Below are positions 45,188 to 52,466 of a stretch of 64,000 nucleotides of DNA, one piece after another. How positions within the stretch are numbered: position 1 is the first letter of the stretch; each line of letters begins with the position of its first letter. The stretch lies in assembly GCA_035636095.1 (NCBI GenBank), contig DASPZU010000066.1, forward strand, positions 59,944 to 123,943. Direction: 5' to 3'. The notes under the pieces are model-generated. The model saw nothing but the letters and a program-made list of their open reading frames with translations, had not been told where the DNA came from and did no database searches. Source of the DNA: Gp7-AA10 sp035636095. GTDB taxonomy: Bacteria > Acidobacteriota > Thermoanaerobaculia > Gp7-AA8. The translations under genes were made by a program, and so were the position numbers.

Positions 45188-45279
45188 ATGGTGCCAGGTC
45201 TGCTGTTGGCTGTTTTCTTCAGGGAGTAGTTTTCTTCTTCATGCTGTAGAAAACAGCCAACAGCAGACCTGGCACCATC
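45187..45279. repeat. long hairpin, REP-like element 2 (32-bp perfect arms)
   Basis: The arms at 45187-45218 and 45248-45279 are perfect reverse complements over 32 bp with a 29-nt loop. The ends (GGTGCC and TTGGCTGTTTT) match the element at 9194-9285, but the intervening stem sequence and the loop differ. It lies between the convergent GAF-PAS and rtcB genes and begins inside the GAF-PAS stop codon. It can serve as a bidirectional terminator. Confidence 0.85.
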
Positions 45280-45280
45280 A

Positions 45281-46657
45281 TCACCCCTTGATCACCCCCA
45301 TCGGCACGAGGCGCGCAACTTTCTTCGCGACGCCGGCGCGATCGACAATCTCGACCACCGCATCGACGTCTTTGTAGGCTTCCGGCGCTTCTTCCACCAA
45401 TCCCTTGTTCGATCCTGCTTCAGCCACGATGCCGAGTTTCTGCAGACGATCGCGGAGCTCGGTGGCTGAAACTTCCTGTCGTGCGCGCGTTCGCGACATC
45501 AGGCGGCCGGCACCATGACAGCTCGATCCGAAGCTCTGCTCCATCGAGCCTTGCTGTCCCATCAGCACGTACGACGCCGTCCCCATGCTGCCTGGAATCA
45601 GCACCGGTTGCCCGGGAAACGCGCGTGTGGCGCCCTTGCGATGCACGAGAACTTCACCGATGGCGTGCTCTTCGATCTTGGCAACGTTGTGCGCGACGTC
45701 GTAGACGACATCGATCTCCCCCTCGTTGCCGAATTCATGCTTCCAAGCGCGGCGGATTCCGGCGGTGATGATCTGCCGATTCGCGAATGCGAAATTCGCG
45801 GCCGCGGCCATCGCCTGAAAGTACTGTTGTCCTTCCGGCGACCGGAAGGGCGCACACGCCAGCTCGCGATCGGGGACTGCAATCCCGTATCGCTGCATCG
45901 CACCGACCATGAGGCGCAGGAAATCGGTCGCGACTTGATGTCCCAGTCCCCGGGAGCCGGTGTGAATGAGGATGAGGACCTGATCGTGTTCGATTCCGAA
46001 AGCCCGCTCGAACAGACGATCGACGCGATCGATCTCCACGAAATGATTTCCAGATCCGAGGGTCCCGAGCTGATCTCCCCCCCGACCGCGGGCGTGATCG
46101 GACACCAACTTCGGATCGGCGCCCTCGATCGCGCCGCGCGATTCGATGCGATCGAGATCGTCATCGGTTCCGTAACCGATGGCAACCGCCCGCGCCGCGC
46201 CGTCGCGAAGAATTTGATCGAGGTCGTTCTTCTTGAACCGGAGGGGTCCTCCGCGCCCGACGCCGGACGGAATCTGGCGGGCAATCGAGTGCACGAGCCG
46301 CGGCAGGCGTTCGCGAAGTGTGGCGGTCGTCTGGGTGGAGCGAAGCAGACGGACGCCGCAGTTGATGTCGTATCCGATTCCGCCGGGCGAGATCACACCG
46401 TCGTCCGTTCCAACTGCGGCGATTCCGCCGATCGGGAAGCCATAGCCTTCGTGGACATCCGGCATCGCGATGGCCCAGCCGCGGATGCCGGGGAGCGTGG
46501 CGACGTTGACGAGCTGATCGAGCGAACGATCGCGAAGGATGGAATCGAGCATCTTGGCGTCGGCATACAGCCGCGCCGGGACGCGCATGTCGCCGCGGTA
46601 GCTTTTCGGAATTTCCCACAGCCAGTCGCGTACCTTCGTTAGCGCGTTCTTTTCCAT
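45281..46657 (-). CDS. rtcB: RNA-splicing ligase RtcB
   Basis: A 458-residue GTP- and Mn-dependent 3'-phosphate RNA ligase. Conserved features: PDVHEGYGFPIGG, the metal-binding Cys in GGIGYDINCGVRLL, GTLGSGNHFVEI, HTGSRGLGHQV, and the guanylylated His region SSCHGAGRLMSR. It repairs tRNA and rRNA ends made by endonucleases. The start at 46657 was selected because the archease stop lies one base upstream; a 56-residue in-frame extension runs antisense-like through archease. Archease, its activator, is encoded directly upstream, giving a compact RNA repair operon. No rtcR-type regulator or rtcA is visible. Confidence 0.95.
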   Translation of the reverse strand: MEKNALTKVRDWLWEIPKSYRGDMRVPARLYADAKMLDSILRDRSLDQLVNVATLPGIRGWAIAMPDVHEGYGFPIGGIAAVGTDDGVISPGGIGYDINCGVRLLRSTQTTATLRERLPRLVHSIARQIPSGVGRGGPLRFKKNDLDQILRDGAARAVAIGYGTDDDLDRIESRGAIEGADPKLVSDHARGRGGDQLGTLGSGNHFVEIDRVDRLFERAFGIEHDQVLILIHTGSRGLGHQVATDFLRLMVGAMQRYGIAVPDRELACAPFRSPEGQQYFQAMAAAANFAFANRQIITAGIRRAWKHEFGNEGEIDVVYDVAHNVAKIEEHAIGEVLVHRKGATRAFPGQPVLIPGSMGTASYVLMGQQGSMEQSFGSSCHGAGRLMSRTRARQEVSATELRDRLQKLGIVAEAGSNKGLVEEAPEAYKDVDAVVEIVDRAGVAKKVARLVPMGVIKG

Positions 46658-46658
46658 A

Positions 46659-47057
46659 CTATATATCGTATACCAATATCGTATACCATTGCTCGCGTGG
46701 GTCGCGGCGAATGTCGGCTTCGTGATATGTGACTGCCTTGACTTCCGCGCCGAACGCGACCACTTCGCTGCCCAACAGTCGCGCTTCCACCCGGTAGTCG
46801 GTGAGCGATGAGATCGCGGCGTCATCGTACGCCTCGCGTCGCGCGTGGGCGTTTGACAGCACTTCGTTCAGAAAATCGACAAGCAGGGCAGTTGGGTCGC
46901 TCGCTTCGACATGGACCTCCCGTTGTACCTTCCGTTCACCTTTTTGCGGTTGTAACAAGGCGATCGTTCCCCGGATCGCCTCGCGGAAGAGATCTTCGCG
47001 GGTCGACGCCGTGATCCGCAGCCGGATGTCGGCCGTATGTTCAATGATTTCAATCAT
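46659..47057 (-). CDS. archease, RtcB activator
   Basis: A 132-residue protein: EIIEHTADIRLRITASTREDLFREA, DPTALLVDFLNEVLS and AVTYHEADIRR identify archease, with the conserved acidic and His metal-binding residues (EHTAD, Asp near the C-terminal YDI). It speeds RtcB guanylylation and widens NTP use. The start at 47057 begins at the conserved segment. Its stop and the rtcB start are one base apart. The last codons contain a 13-bp tandem duplication (46663-46688). Confidence 0.93.
   Translation of the reverse strand: MIEIIEHTADIRLRITASTREDLFREAIRGTIALLQPQKGERKVQREVHVEASDPTALLVDFLNEVLSNAHARREAYDDAAISSLTDYRVEARLLGSEVVAFGAEVKAVTYHEADIRRDPREQWYTILVYDI
46663..46688. repeat. 13-bp tandem duplication in archease 3' end
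   Basis: The 13-mer ATATCGTATACCA occurs twice back to back (46663-46675 and 46676-46688). On the coding strand it encodes the last residues WYTILVYDI, read in two frames. Removing one copy would fuse archease in frame with rtcB, so the copy number here decides whether the two proteins are separate. Confidence 0.7.
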
Positions 47058-47071
47058 GGATACGGTTTTGC

Positions 47072-47458
47072 ATGTCGCCATTGCTCATGCCCGGGCGTGT
47101 GTTGGTCGTCGACGACGAAGAGCCCATCCGAATCCTGATTCAGCGTCTGCTCTCGAAACATGGATACTCCGTGGAGACGGCGCAGGATGGTGCATCAGCG
47201 ATCGACAAGATTGCGCATGAGGATTTCGACGCCGTCGTGCTCGACCTCATGATGCCGCGCATCGATGGTTTCACGGTTCTGCGCCAGTTGATCGACTTGA
47301 ATCCCGACCTCGTGTCGCGAACGGTTGTCGCCACCGCATATCCGAAGGATGTTGCCAGCCGGCAGCTTGACGAAGTGTGCCAGGTCATCATCAAGCCTTT
47401 CGATACCCTCGAGCTGGTCAGCGCCGTGGAGGAGTGCGTGAAGCGTGCCGCGCAATAG
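47072..47458 (+). CDS. single-domain response regulator (CheY-like)
   Basis: A 128-residue receiver: acidic pair VVDDEE, phosphoacceptor Asp in AVVLDLMMPRIDG, Thr/Ala switch in VVATAYP and the Lys of IIKPF. No output domain. Starts 14 bp from the divergent archease start, so promoter sequences overlap; the pairing with RNA repair may be accidental. An alternative ATG at 47087 (MPGRVLVVDDE) is possible. The cognate kinase could be the soluble PAS-GAF kinase at 42347-44239. Confidence 0.92.
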   Translation: MSPLLMPGRVLVVDDEEPIRILIQRLLSKHGYSVETAQDGASAIDKIAHEDFDAVVLDLMMPRIDGFTVLRQLIDLNPDLVSRTVVATAYPKDVASRQLDEVCQVIIKPFDTLELVSAVEECVKRAAQ

Positions 47459-47750
47459 TCGTCCGCTCCCCATCGATATGCTGTTAGGCGCCGCGGCCGG
47501 CGCCGCCGCCACTTGAGCGATGGATCGAGCGACAACTCTACTCCTCGAGCGACAGGACGCGGAGGTCACCAGGCGCGAGCCTCGTCGGCCGGTAGCTTCG
47601 CGATCGCGATGTACGCGCGGCTCGATGAGGCGGGATTAACAGCTCTCGGCCTGGCGCCACCGCCTGACGAATTTCCGTGGCAGACCCACGCTCGCGGCCT
47701 GGCCGGTCACGTGTCCTCGGCGCGATTCTCGAGGCCGCGGATCTCGTGCG
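47445..47750 (+). pseudogene. decayed small membrane-protein gene
   Basis: From GTG 47445, overlapping the receiver gene by 14 bp, the frame reads PRNSRPLPIDMLLGAAAGAAAT, then an in-frame TGA, then AMDRATTLLLERQDAEVTRRE, and homology seems to continue in another frame as SFAIAMYARLDEAGLTALGL. The order (small-residue membrane helix, then T-W-x-M-D-R..L..RQ.PEVRRRE) resembles a family of small conserved membrane proteins, with the TGA at a usual Trp. At least one nonsense change and one frameshift are needed, so it is a remnant. Nothing else is seen in 47459-47750. Confidence 0.5.
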
Positions 47751-48329
47751 TCAGTGCGCCGGCGCGCTTCCCCAAACCGCGGCCAGCCGCTGATCGCGGC
47801 CACAATTGAATCGGTAGAAGTGATAGCGCACCGGGTTCTTCTTGTAGTAGTGCTGGTGATACTCCTCGGCGCGCCAGAATTCGGAGGCGGAAAGGATGTC
47901 GGTGTACGCGCGGCCGAGTTTTTTCTCGACCGCCACCTTCGATTCCTCAGCGAGTTTTTTCTGGGTGGCGTCGTGGTAGAAGATCGCCGAACGATACTGC
48001 GAGCCCTTGTCGCAGAACTGGCCGTCGTTGTCGAGCGGATCGATGTTGTGCCAGAAGATATCGAGCAATCTCGCGTAGGTGATCATGGTCGGATCGAAGA
48101 CGATCTGCACCGACTCGCGATGACCGGTGCCGCCGGCTGAGACTTGTTCGTAGGTCGGCCGGTTGACCTTTCCTCCCGCGTAGCCGGCCGTCACCGACAG
48201 TACGCCCGGGAGCGAATCGAATGGACCTTCCATGCACCAGAAACATCCTCCCGCGAACGTCGCGGTTTCACGCGGCGGCGCGGCGGAGAGAAGGAGTGGG
48301 AGAGCCAGCAGGAGGGCGAGGCGCTTCAC
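47751..48329 (-). CDS. msrA: peptide methionine sulfoxide reductase MsrA, exported
   Basis: A 192-residue enzyme that reduces Met-S-sulfoxide in oxidised proteins. The catalytic motif is GGCFWCMEGPF, followed by VTAGYAGG, GTGHRESVQIVFDP and the C-terminal YHQHYYKKNP. A signal peptide (MKRLALLLALPLLLSAAP) indicates periplasmic location, unlike the usual cytoplasmic form. A second Cys in NCGRDQ near the end may be the resolving Cys. Confidence 0.94.
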   Translation of the reverse strand: MKRLALLLALPLLLSAAPPRETATFAGGCFWCMEGPFDSLPGVLSVTAGYAGGKVNRPTYEQVSAGGTGHRESVQIVFDPTMITYARLLDIFWHNIDPLDNDGQFCDKGSQYRSAIFYHDATQKKLAEESKVAVEKKLGRAYTDILSASEFWRAEEYHQHYYKKNPVRYHFYRFNCGRDQRLAAVWGSAPAH

Positions 48330-48338
48330 GCGTCGATT

Positions 48339-48950
48339 CTACGACTGCCGCAACACGAACGGTTCACCAACCTGCAACGATTGGAGGTAGATTCGCGCGG
48401 CGGCCTCCATCGCGATTGCCGTTTGCAACGCAGCGGAGGCGCTCGGTCCGATGCAGACATTGCCGTGATTGGCGAGGATGGCGGCGGTCCGATTGCCGAG
48501 AGCACGCAAGGCGTTGCGGCCGAGGTCTTCCGAGCCGCTGGGGGCGTAATCGGCGACCTCGATCATGCCGCCGAAGAGCTGCAGCATTTCGTCGATCACC
48601 GGCGGCAGCGGTCGTCGCAGAATCGAAAGCGTCGTGACAAAGGGCGAATGTGTATGCACGATCGCCGACACGCTTGGTAATTCGCGATAGATGAAACGAT
48701 GCATCGGCAACTCGCACGAAGGAGATTCCTTCGATTCGATGCTGCTGCCGGTGAGCAGATCGACCACCACGATCTGATGTCCGGACATCTCATCGTAGAT
48801 GACGGAGGTCGGCGTAATCGCGATGACGCTCGGGTCGTCGGCGACGCGCGCGCTCAGGTTTCCCGACGACCCGACCACCAGGCCCGCTTCCCACATCTTG
48901 CGCGCGTGCGAGAAGACTTCGTAGCGGGCCTCAGCGAAACGATCGCGCAT
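48339..48950 (-). CDS. class II aldolase/adducin family protein
   Basis: A 203-residue protein like L-fuculose-phosphate aldolase (FucA) and methylthioribulose-phosphate dehydratase. Visible motifs: GLVVGSSGNLSAR (phosphate loop), ITPTSVIYDEM, PSCELPMHRFIYRE with the catalytic Glu, the zinc ligands in IVHTHSPF, and NHGNVCIG with a further His. Cytoplasmic. Substrate unknown. It ends 9 bp before msrA on the same strand and diverges from the CoA-transferase operon with 25 bp between starts. Confidence 0.88.
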   Translation of the reverse strand: MRDRFAEARYEVFSHARKMWEAGLVVGSSGNLSARVADDPSVIAITPTSVIYDEMSGHQIVVVDLLTGSSIESKESPSCELPMHRFIYRELPSVSAIVHTHSPFVTTLSILRRPLPPVIDEMLQLFGGMIEVADYAPSGSEDLGRNALRALGNRTAAILANHGNVCIGPSASAALQTAIAMEAAARIYLQSLQVGEPFVLRQS

Positions 48951-48975
48951 GAAGGTCAGATGATATCTTCCCGGC

Positions 48976-49665
48976 GTGATCAATAAAGTCGTTGCTTCTG
49001 CCGACGAGGCGATGCGCGACGTCCACGACGGCGCGACCCTGGTCGTCGGCGGCTTTGGGCTGTGCGGCATTCCCGAGAATCTGATCAACGCGCTGGTGAA
49101 GCGCGGTGTCAGGAATTTGACGTGTGTTTCCAACAACGCCGGCGTCGATGATTGGGGTCTGGGACTGCTGTTGCAGAGCAAGCAGATTCGGAAGATGGTC
49201 TCGTCGTACGTCGGCGAGAATGCGGAGTTCGAGAGGCAGTTCCTGGCGGGCGAGCTGGAAGTCGAATTCGCGCCGCAGGGAACGCTTGCCGAGCGCATGC
49301 GGGCGGGCGGGGCGGGAATCCCGGCTTTTTTCACGCCCGCCGGCTACGGAACGATCGTCGGTGACGGCAAGGAATCGCGCGAATTCGACGGACGCATGTA
49401 CCTGATGGAGCGCGGGATTGTCGGCGATTTTTCACTCGTCGCGGCATGGAAGGGCGATCGCCTCGGCAATCTGACGTATCGAAAAGCGGCGCGCAACTTC
49501 AATCCAATGGCAGCAACTGCCGGAAAAGTTTGTGTGGCCGAGGTGGAACAGCTGGTCGAGGTCGGCGCGCTCGATCCCGATTGCATTCACACGCCGGGCA
49601 TCTTCGTGCATCGCCTGGTGGTGGCGCCGCGCCAAAAACGCATCGAGCAACGCACGGTGAGATGA
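48976..49665 (+). CDS. scoA: 3-oxoacid CoA-transferase, subunit A
   Basis: A 229-residue family I CoA-transferase alpha subunit: ATLVVGGFGLCGIPENLI, CVSNNAGVDDWGLGLLL, GVTAD-like loop region and the C-terminal HTPGIFVHRLV. It transfers CoA from succinyl-CoA to a 3-oxoacid such as acetoacetate, together with subunit B. The start is GTG (48976). In most genomes subunit A overlaps or abuts subunit B; here 164 bp with a long palindromic element lie between them. Confidence 0.93.
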   Translation: MINKVVASADEAMRDVHDGATLVVGGFGLCGIPENLINALVKRGVRNLTCVSNNAGVDDWGLGLLLQSKQIRKMVSSYVGENAEFERQFLAGELEVEFAPQGTLAERMRAGGAGIPAFFTPAGYGTIVGDGKESREFDGRMYLMERGIVGDFSLVAAWKGDRLGNLTYRKAARNFNPMAATAGKVCVAEVEQLVEVGALDPDCIHTPGIFVHRLVVAPRQKRIEQRTVR

Positions 49666-49667
49666 TA

Positions 49668-49828
49668 GGGTCAGACCTTTACTTTTGCGTTTCTCCAAAT
49701 ATGGTAGAGCGCCGTCATGATCTGTCCTCATTCGATGTCATTTGGCGTTACGGCGGCGCCGTCACGTCCTCGTTCGACGGCATTTGGGCTACAGCAGGTA
49801 GAGAAAAGCAAAAGTAAAGGTCTGACCC
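49668..49828. repeat. long palindromic REP-like element 3 between CoA-transferase subunits
   Basis: The outer arms 49668-49695 and 49801-49828 are inverted repeats of 28 bp with one mismatch, each containing GGTCAGACCTTTACTTTTGC, a sequence familiar from RAYT-associated palindromes in other bacteria. The 105-nt centre contains an imperfect direct repeat: TCCTCATTCGATGTCATTTG and TCCTCGTTCGACGGCATTTG. The element starts 2 bp after the subunit A stop and ends one base before the subunit B start codon, so the ribosome-binding region of subunit B lies in its right arm. Confidence 0.85.
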
Positions 49829-49829
49829 C

Positions 49830-50471
49830 ATGCCGCTGACTCGCGAGCAGATCGTTCAACGCGCCGCGCAGGAGTTGCGCGACGGCTACTACGTCAACCT
49901 CGGCATCGGCATGCCCACGCTGGTCGCGAACTACATTCCGGCAGGAATGGAGGTCATCCTGCAGAGCGAGAACGGAATCCTGGGCCTCGGACCGTTTCCA
50001 ACCGAAGATCAGGTCGACCCCGATCTCATCAACGCCGGCAAGCAGACCGTCACCTCTCCTCCGGGGGCGTCATTTTTCTCGAGCGCCGATTCGTTCGCGA
50101 TGATCCGCGGCGGCAAGATCAACCTGTCCATCCTCGGCGCGATGCAGGTGTCGGCGGCGGGCGACATCGCCAACTGGATGGTCCCCGGCGCGATGGTGAA
50201 GGGGATGGGCGGGGCGATGGATCTGGTCGCCGGCGCGAAGCGCCTCATCGTGACGATGGATCACGTCACGAAAAAAGGGGAGAAGAAGATTCTCAACAAA
50301 TGCACGCTGCCGCTGACCGGCGTGCGCTGCGTGAATCGCATCATCACCGACTACTGCGTCATCGATGTCACGCCCGACGGCCTGGAGCTGGTCGAGCTGG
50401 CGCCCGGGGTCACGGCCGATCAGGTGCAGTCGATGACGGAGCCGCGATTGATTGTGAAAGTGCCGCATTGA
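49830..50471 (+). CDS. scoB: 3-oxoacid CoA-transferase, subunit B
   Basis: A 213-residue beta subunit with the catalytic Glu in QSENGILGLGPFP and the family motifs NLGIGMPTLVANY, GAMDLVAGAKRLIVTMDH and CTLPLTGVRCV. Works with subunit A. No clear Shine-Dalgarno sequence sits in a single-stranded position because the right arm of the palindrome reaches to the start codon; expression may depend on read-through of that hairpin. The 3' end overlaps a convergent membrane-protein gene by 62 bp. Confidence 0.94.
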   Translation: MPLTREQIVQRAAQELRDGYYVNLGIGMPTLVANYIPAGMEVILQSENGILGLGPFPTEDQVDPDLINAGKQTVTSPPGASFFSSADSFAMIRGGKINLSILGAMQVSAAGDIANWMVPGAMVKGMGGAMDLVAGAKRLIVTMDHVTKKGEKKILNKCTLPLTGVRCVNRIITDYCVIDVTPDGLELVELAPGVTADQVQSMTEPRLIVKVPH

Positions 50472-52038
50472 TGGCATGGAGCTCGCTCTCCGTCCCTCGC
50501 GTGTCGTGGCCGGTTGCTCGCTTCCAGGCGAGTTCGTCAGTCAGAAGTCCGCGCTGATCGAGCAGTGGACCGAGGCGGCGCGACGCAACGACATCGATGT
50601 GCAGGCGGCGAGCGGACTCGATGGCGCGCGCGGGCGTGCGGATGCTGAGCCCGATCACGATCGCGAGAACGATCACCATGGCGGAGGCCGACGCAATCGC
50701 GTTCATACGGGTCGCGATCAGGCCTAACACGGTGACAATCGCGAGCGCAATCAAAGATTGTTGAACAGGCGCAAGATGGAGCGGCGTCTGCGCGGCACGA
50801 CTCCATGTTTCCGAGTCCATCACTGCCCGGATCAGATCGGTTCCGCTGACATACCGCGCCAGCGAAAGCGTGCCGGCATGGGCTGCCACCATCAACGCCA
50901 CCGTCCATGACGACGCGATCGCGGCGGCAATGGTCACCAGTCGCGCCGAGATCGCCGAGGCGCACCATGCGATCCCGATCGCGAACGGCACGGCCAGATC
51001 AGCGAAGCGCCGCGCGCCGAATGCCATGCCGCCCCAGAAGTACCGGTCGAGAGTTCCGTTGGCGATCCATTCGCAGACGAACATCACCATGCACGTGATC
51101 GCGACCGCGCGTCTTCGCAAGTCGAGCGAGCGTGCCGAGAACACCCAGCCCGCGATCGAAAGGATCACCACCGGCGACCACGTGAAGAGACCGTGATAGC
51201 TCGAAGCGAGGACGTTCCATAGCGAGATGGATTGGAAGGGTGTCCATGTACCGCCTTCCAGCCTCCCGCCGCGTGTGAGGGGGCCGAGGGGGGTGCCGTA
51301 CATAGCCCACCAGGCGACAGCCTGACACGCGATCGGAATCGCGCCGCCTAACAACGCTTCGATCCACCATCGCCACGGGCGTCGTTCGCGAATTCCGACC
51401 ATCACCACGGCCGGGATGATCACGAAATGCTGAACGCGGACCACGATTGCCAGCCCGGTCGCGAGTCCGACCGCCAATCCGCTTTTCCCTTCGCTGAACA
51501 GCGCCAGGAGGATCAGCGCGATCGCGAGCGCTCCCGCCACGTGCGTGCCGAGTGAGAAACGAAACGTTTGCCAGAAGAGGGGAGTGCCGATGGAGGCCGC
51601 GATCAGCGCGACGCTGGCAATGCCTGACGACACGTCCCGGCGCATGAAGGTCCATGCGATGCACATCGCGGCGATGGCAAAGGCCACGTTCGTCCACGCC
51701 AGGACCACGGCGTACAAGCCTCCGAAACCGTCGGCCGGTCCGCCGATCCAGTGCGCGATGCAATAGGGAGGCGCGGAGAGAATCGAGGTGCCGATCCCCC
51801 AATGATTTGCCAGCGCGCCGGTCGGTGTGACCTCGGTGAAGAGTGTTAGGCCGTCGCGGACCAGGCCGGCCGACACCCACTCGTTGAAGAAGGCGAAGTC
51901 GCCATCGAAGACCGCCGAGCGTAAGTAGGCAAAGGTCGCGATCGAGTCGGGTCTGACGTAACCGGGCGAGAGAAGAATCAGCGCGCACAGAACATGGGCC
52001 GCGGCGATGACGGTCCACGCGCGCACATTTCCTCGCAT
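50410..52038 (-). CDS. polytopic membrane protein, possible glycosyltransferase
   Basis: A 542-residue protein with about eleven hydrophobic segments. The first outer loop (SPGYVRPDSIATFAYLRSAVFDGDF) contains acidic residues placed as in GT-C-fold dolichol/polyprenyl-phosphate-sugar transferases (PMT/RgtA/ArnT type). The C-terminal soluble tail carries IDVVASRRLGPLLDQRGLL. The GT-C call is an inference from topology. It starts near, and is divergent from, the 52062 gene, which together with 52463 encodes another membrane protein of similar type. Confidence 0.75.
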   Translation of the reverse strand: MRGNVRAWTVIAAAHVLCALILLSPGYVRPDSIATFAYLRSAVFDGDFAFFNEWVSAGLVRDGLTLFTEVTPTGALANHWGIGTSILSAPPYCIAHWIGGPADGFGGLYAVVLAWTNVAFAIAAMCIAWTFMRRDVSSGIASVALIAASIGTPLFWQTFRFSLGTHVAGALAIALILLALFSEGKSGLAVGLATGLAIVVRVQHFVIIPAVVMVGIRERRPWRWWIEALLGGAIPIACQAVAWWAMYGTPLGPLTRGGRLEGGTWTPFQSISLWNVLASSYHGLFTWSPVVILSIAGWVFSARSLDLRRRAVAITCMVMFVCEWIANGTLDRYFWGGMAFGARRFADLAVPFAIGIAWCASAISARLVTIAAAIASSWTVALMVAAHAGTLSLARYVSGTDLIRAVMDSETWSRAAQTPLHLAPVQQSLIALAIVTVLGLIATRMNAIASASAMVIVLAIVIGLSIRTPARAIESARRLHIDVVASRRLGPLLDQRGLLTDELAWKRATGHDTRGTESELHAINAALSQSIAAPSSTAPDRP

Positions 52039-52061
52039 ACGTCTATGGTACGGTGTTCGCG

Positions 52062-52466
52062 ATGCGGCTCCGCGTCATCGTCACGGCAGCGGCATTGGTG
52101 GGGATCGCCATCGGCTCATTCCAGCCGATGTACCTGCGCATCTTCGCCATGGACGGCGACCGATTGCGCGCCGCCTACACCGAGCTGCCCTATCGCCGCA
52201 TTCCCGGATTGCGAAAATTGCTCGTCGACGCGACCGCCCGCACGCCGCGCGGCGCGACCGTCGCCTTGTGGGTTCCGTTTCGGGAATGGGAGGGCGGATA
52301 CGGCTACGCGTTTCGTCGCGCGCCGTTTCTGATGCCTGAGCAGCGCCTCGTTCCGATCGATCACCTCGGCGAAGCGCAGTATCTCGTCTGCTGGCACGGA
52401 TGTCCTGGCGTTGCCGGCTTCGTGAGCGTCTGGCGCTCGCAGGAAGGTGAGTTGATGCGCCGATGA
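52062..52466 (+). CDS. small membrane-anchored or secreted protein of unknown function
   Basis: A 134-residue protein with one N-terminal hydrophobic helix (VIVTAAALVGIAIGSFQP) and a soluble outer part (LPYRRIPGLRKLLVDATAR, GATVALWVPFREWEGGYGYAFRRAPFLMPEQRL, YLVCWHGCPG). Two cysteines in CWHGC may pair. A GTG at 52053 would add three residues. The stop overlaps the next start (ATGA), and its product is probably an accessory of that membrane protein. Confidence 0.75.
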   Translation: MRLRVIVTAAALVGIAIGSFQPMYLRIFAMDGDRLRAAYTELPYRRIPGLRKLLVDATARTPRGATVALWVPFREWEGGYGYAFRRAPFLMPEQRLVPIDHLGEAQYLVCWHGCPGVAGFVSVWRSQEGELMRR

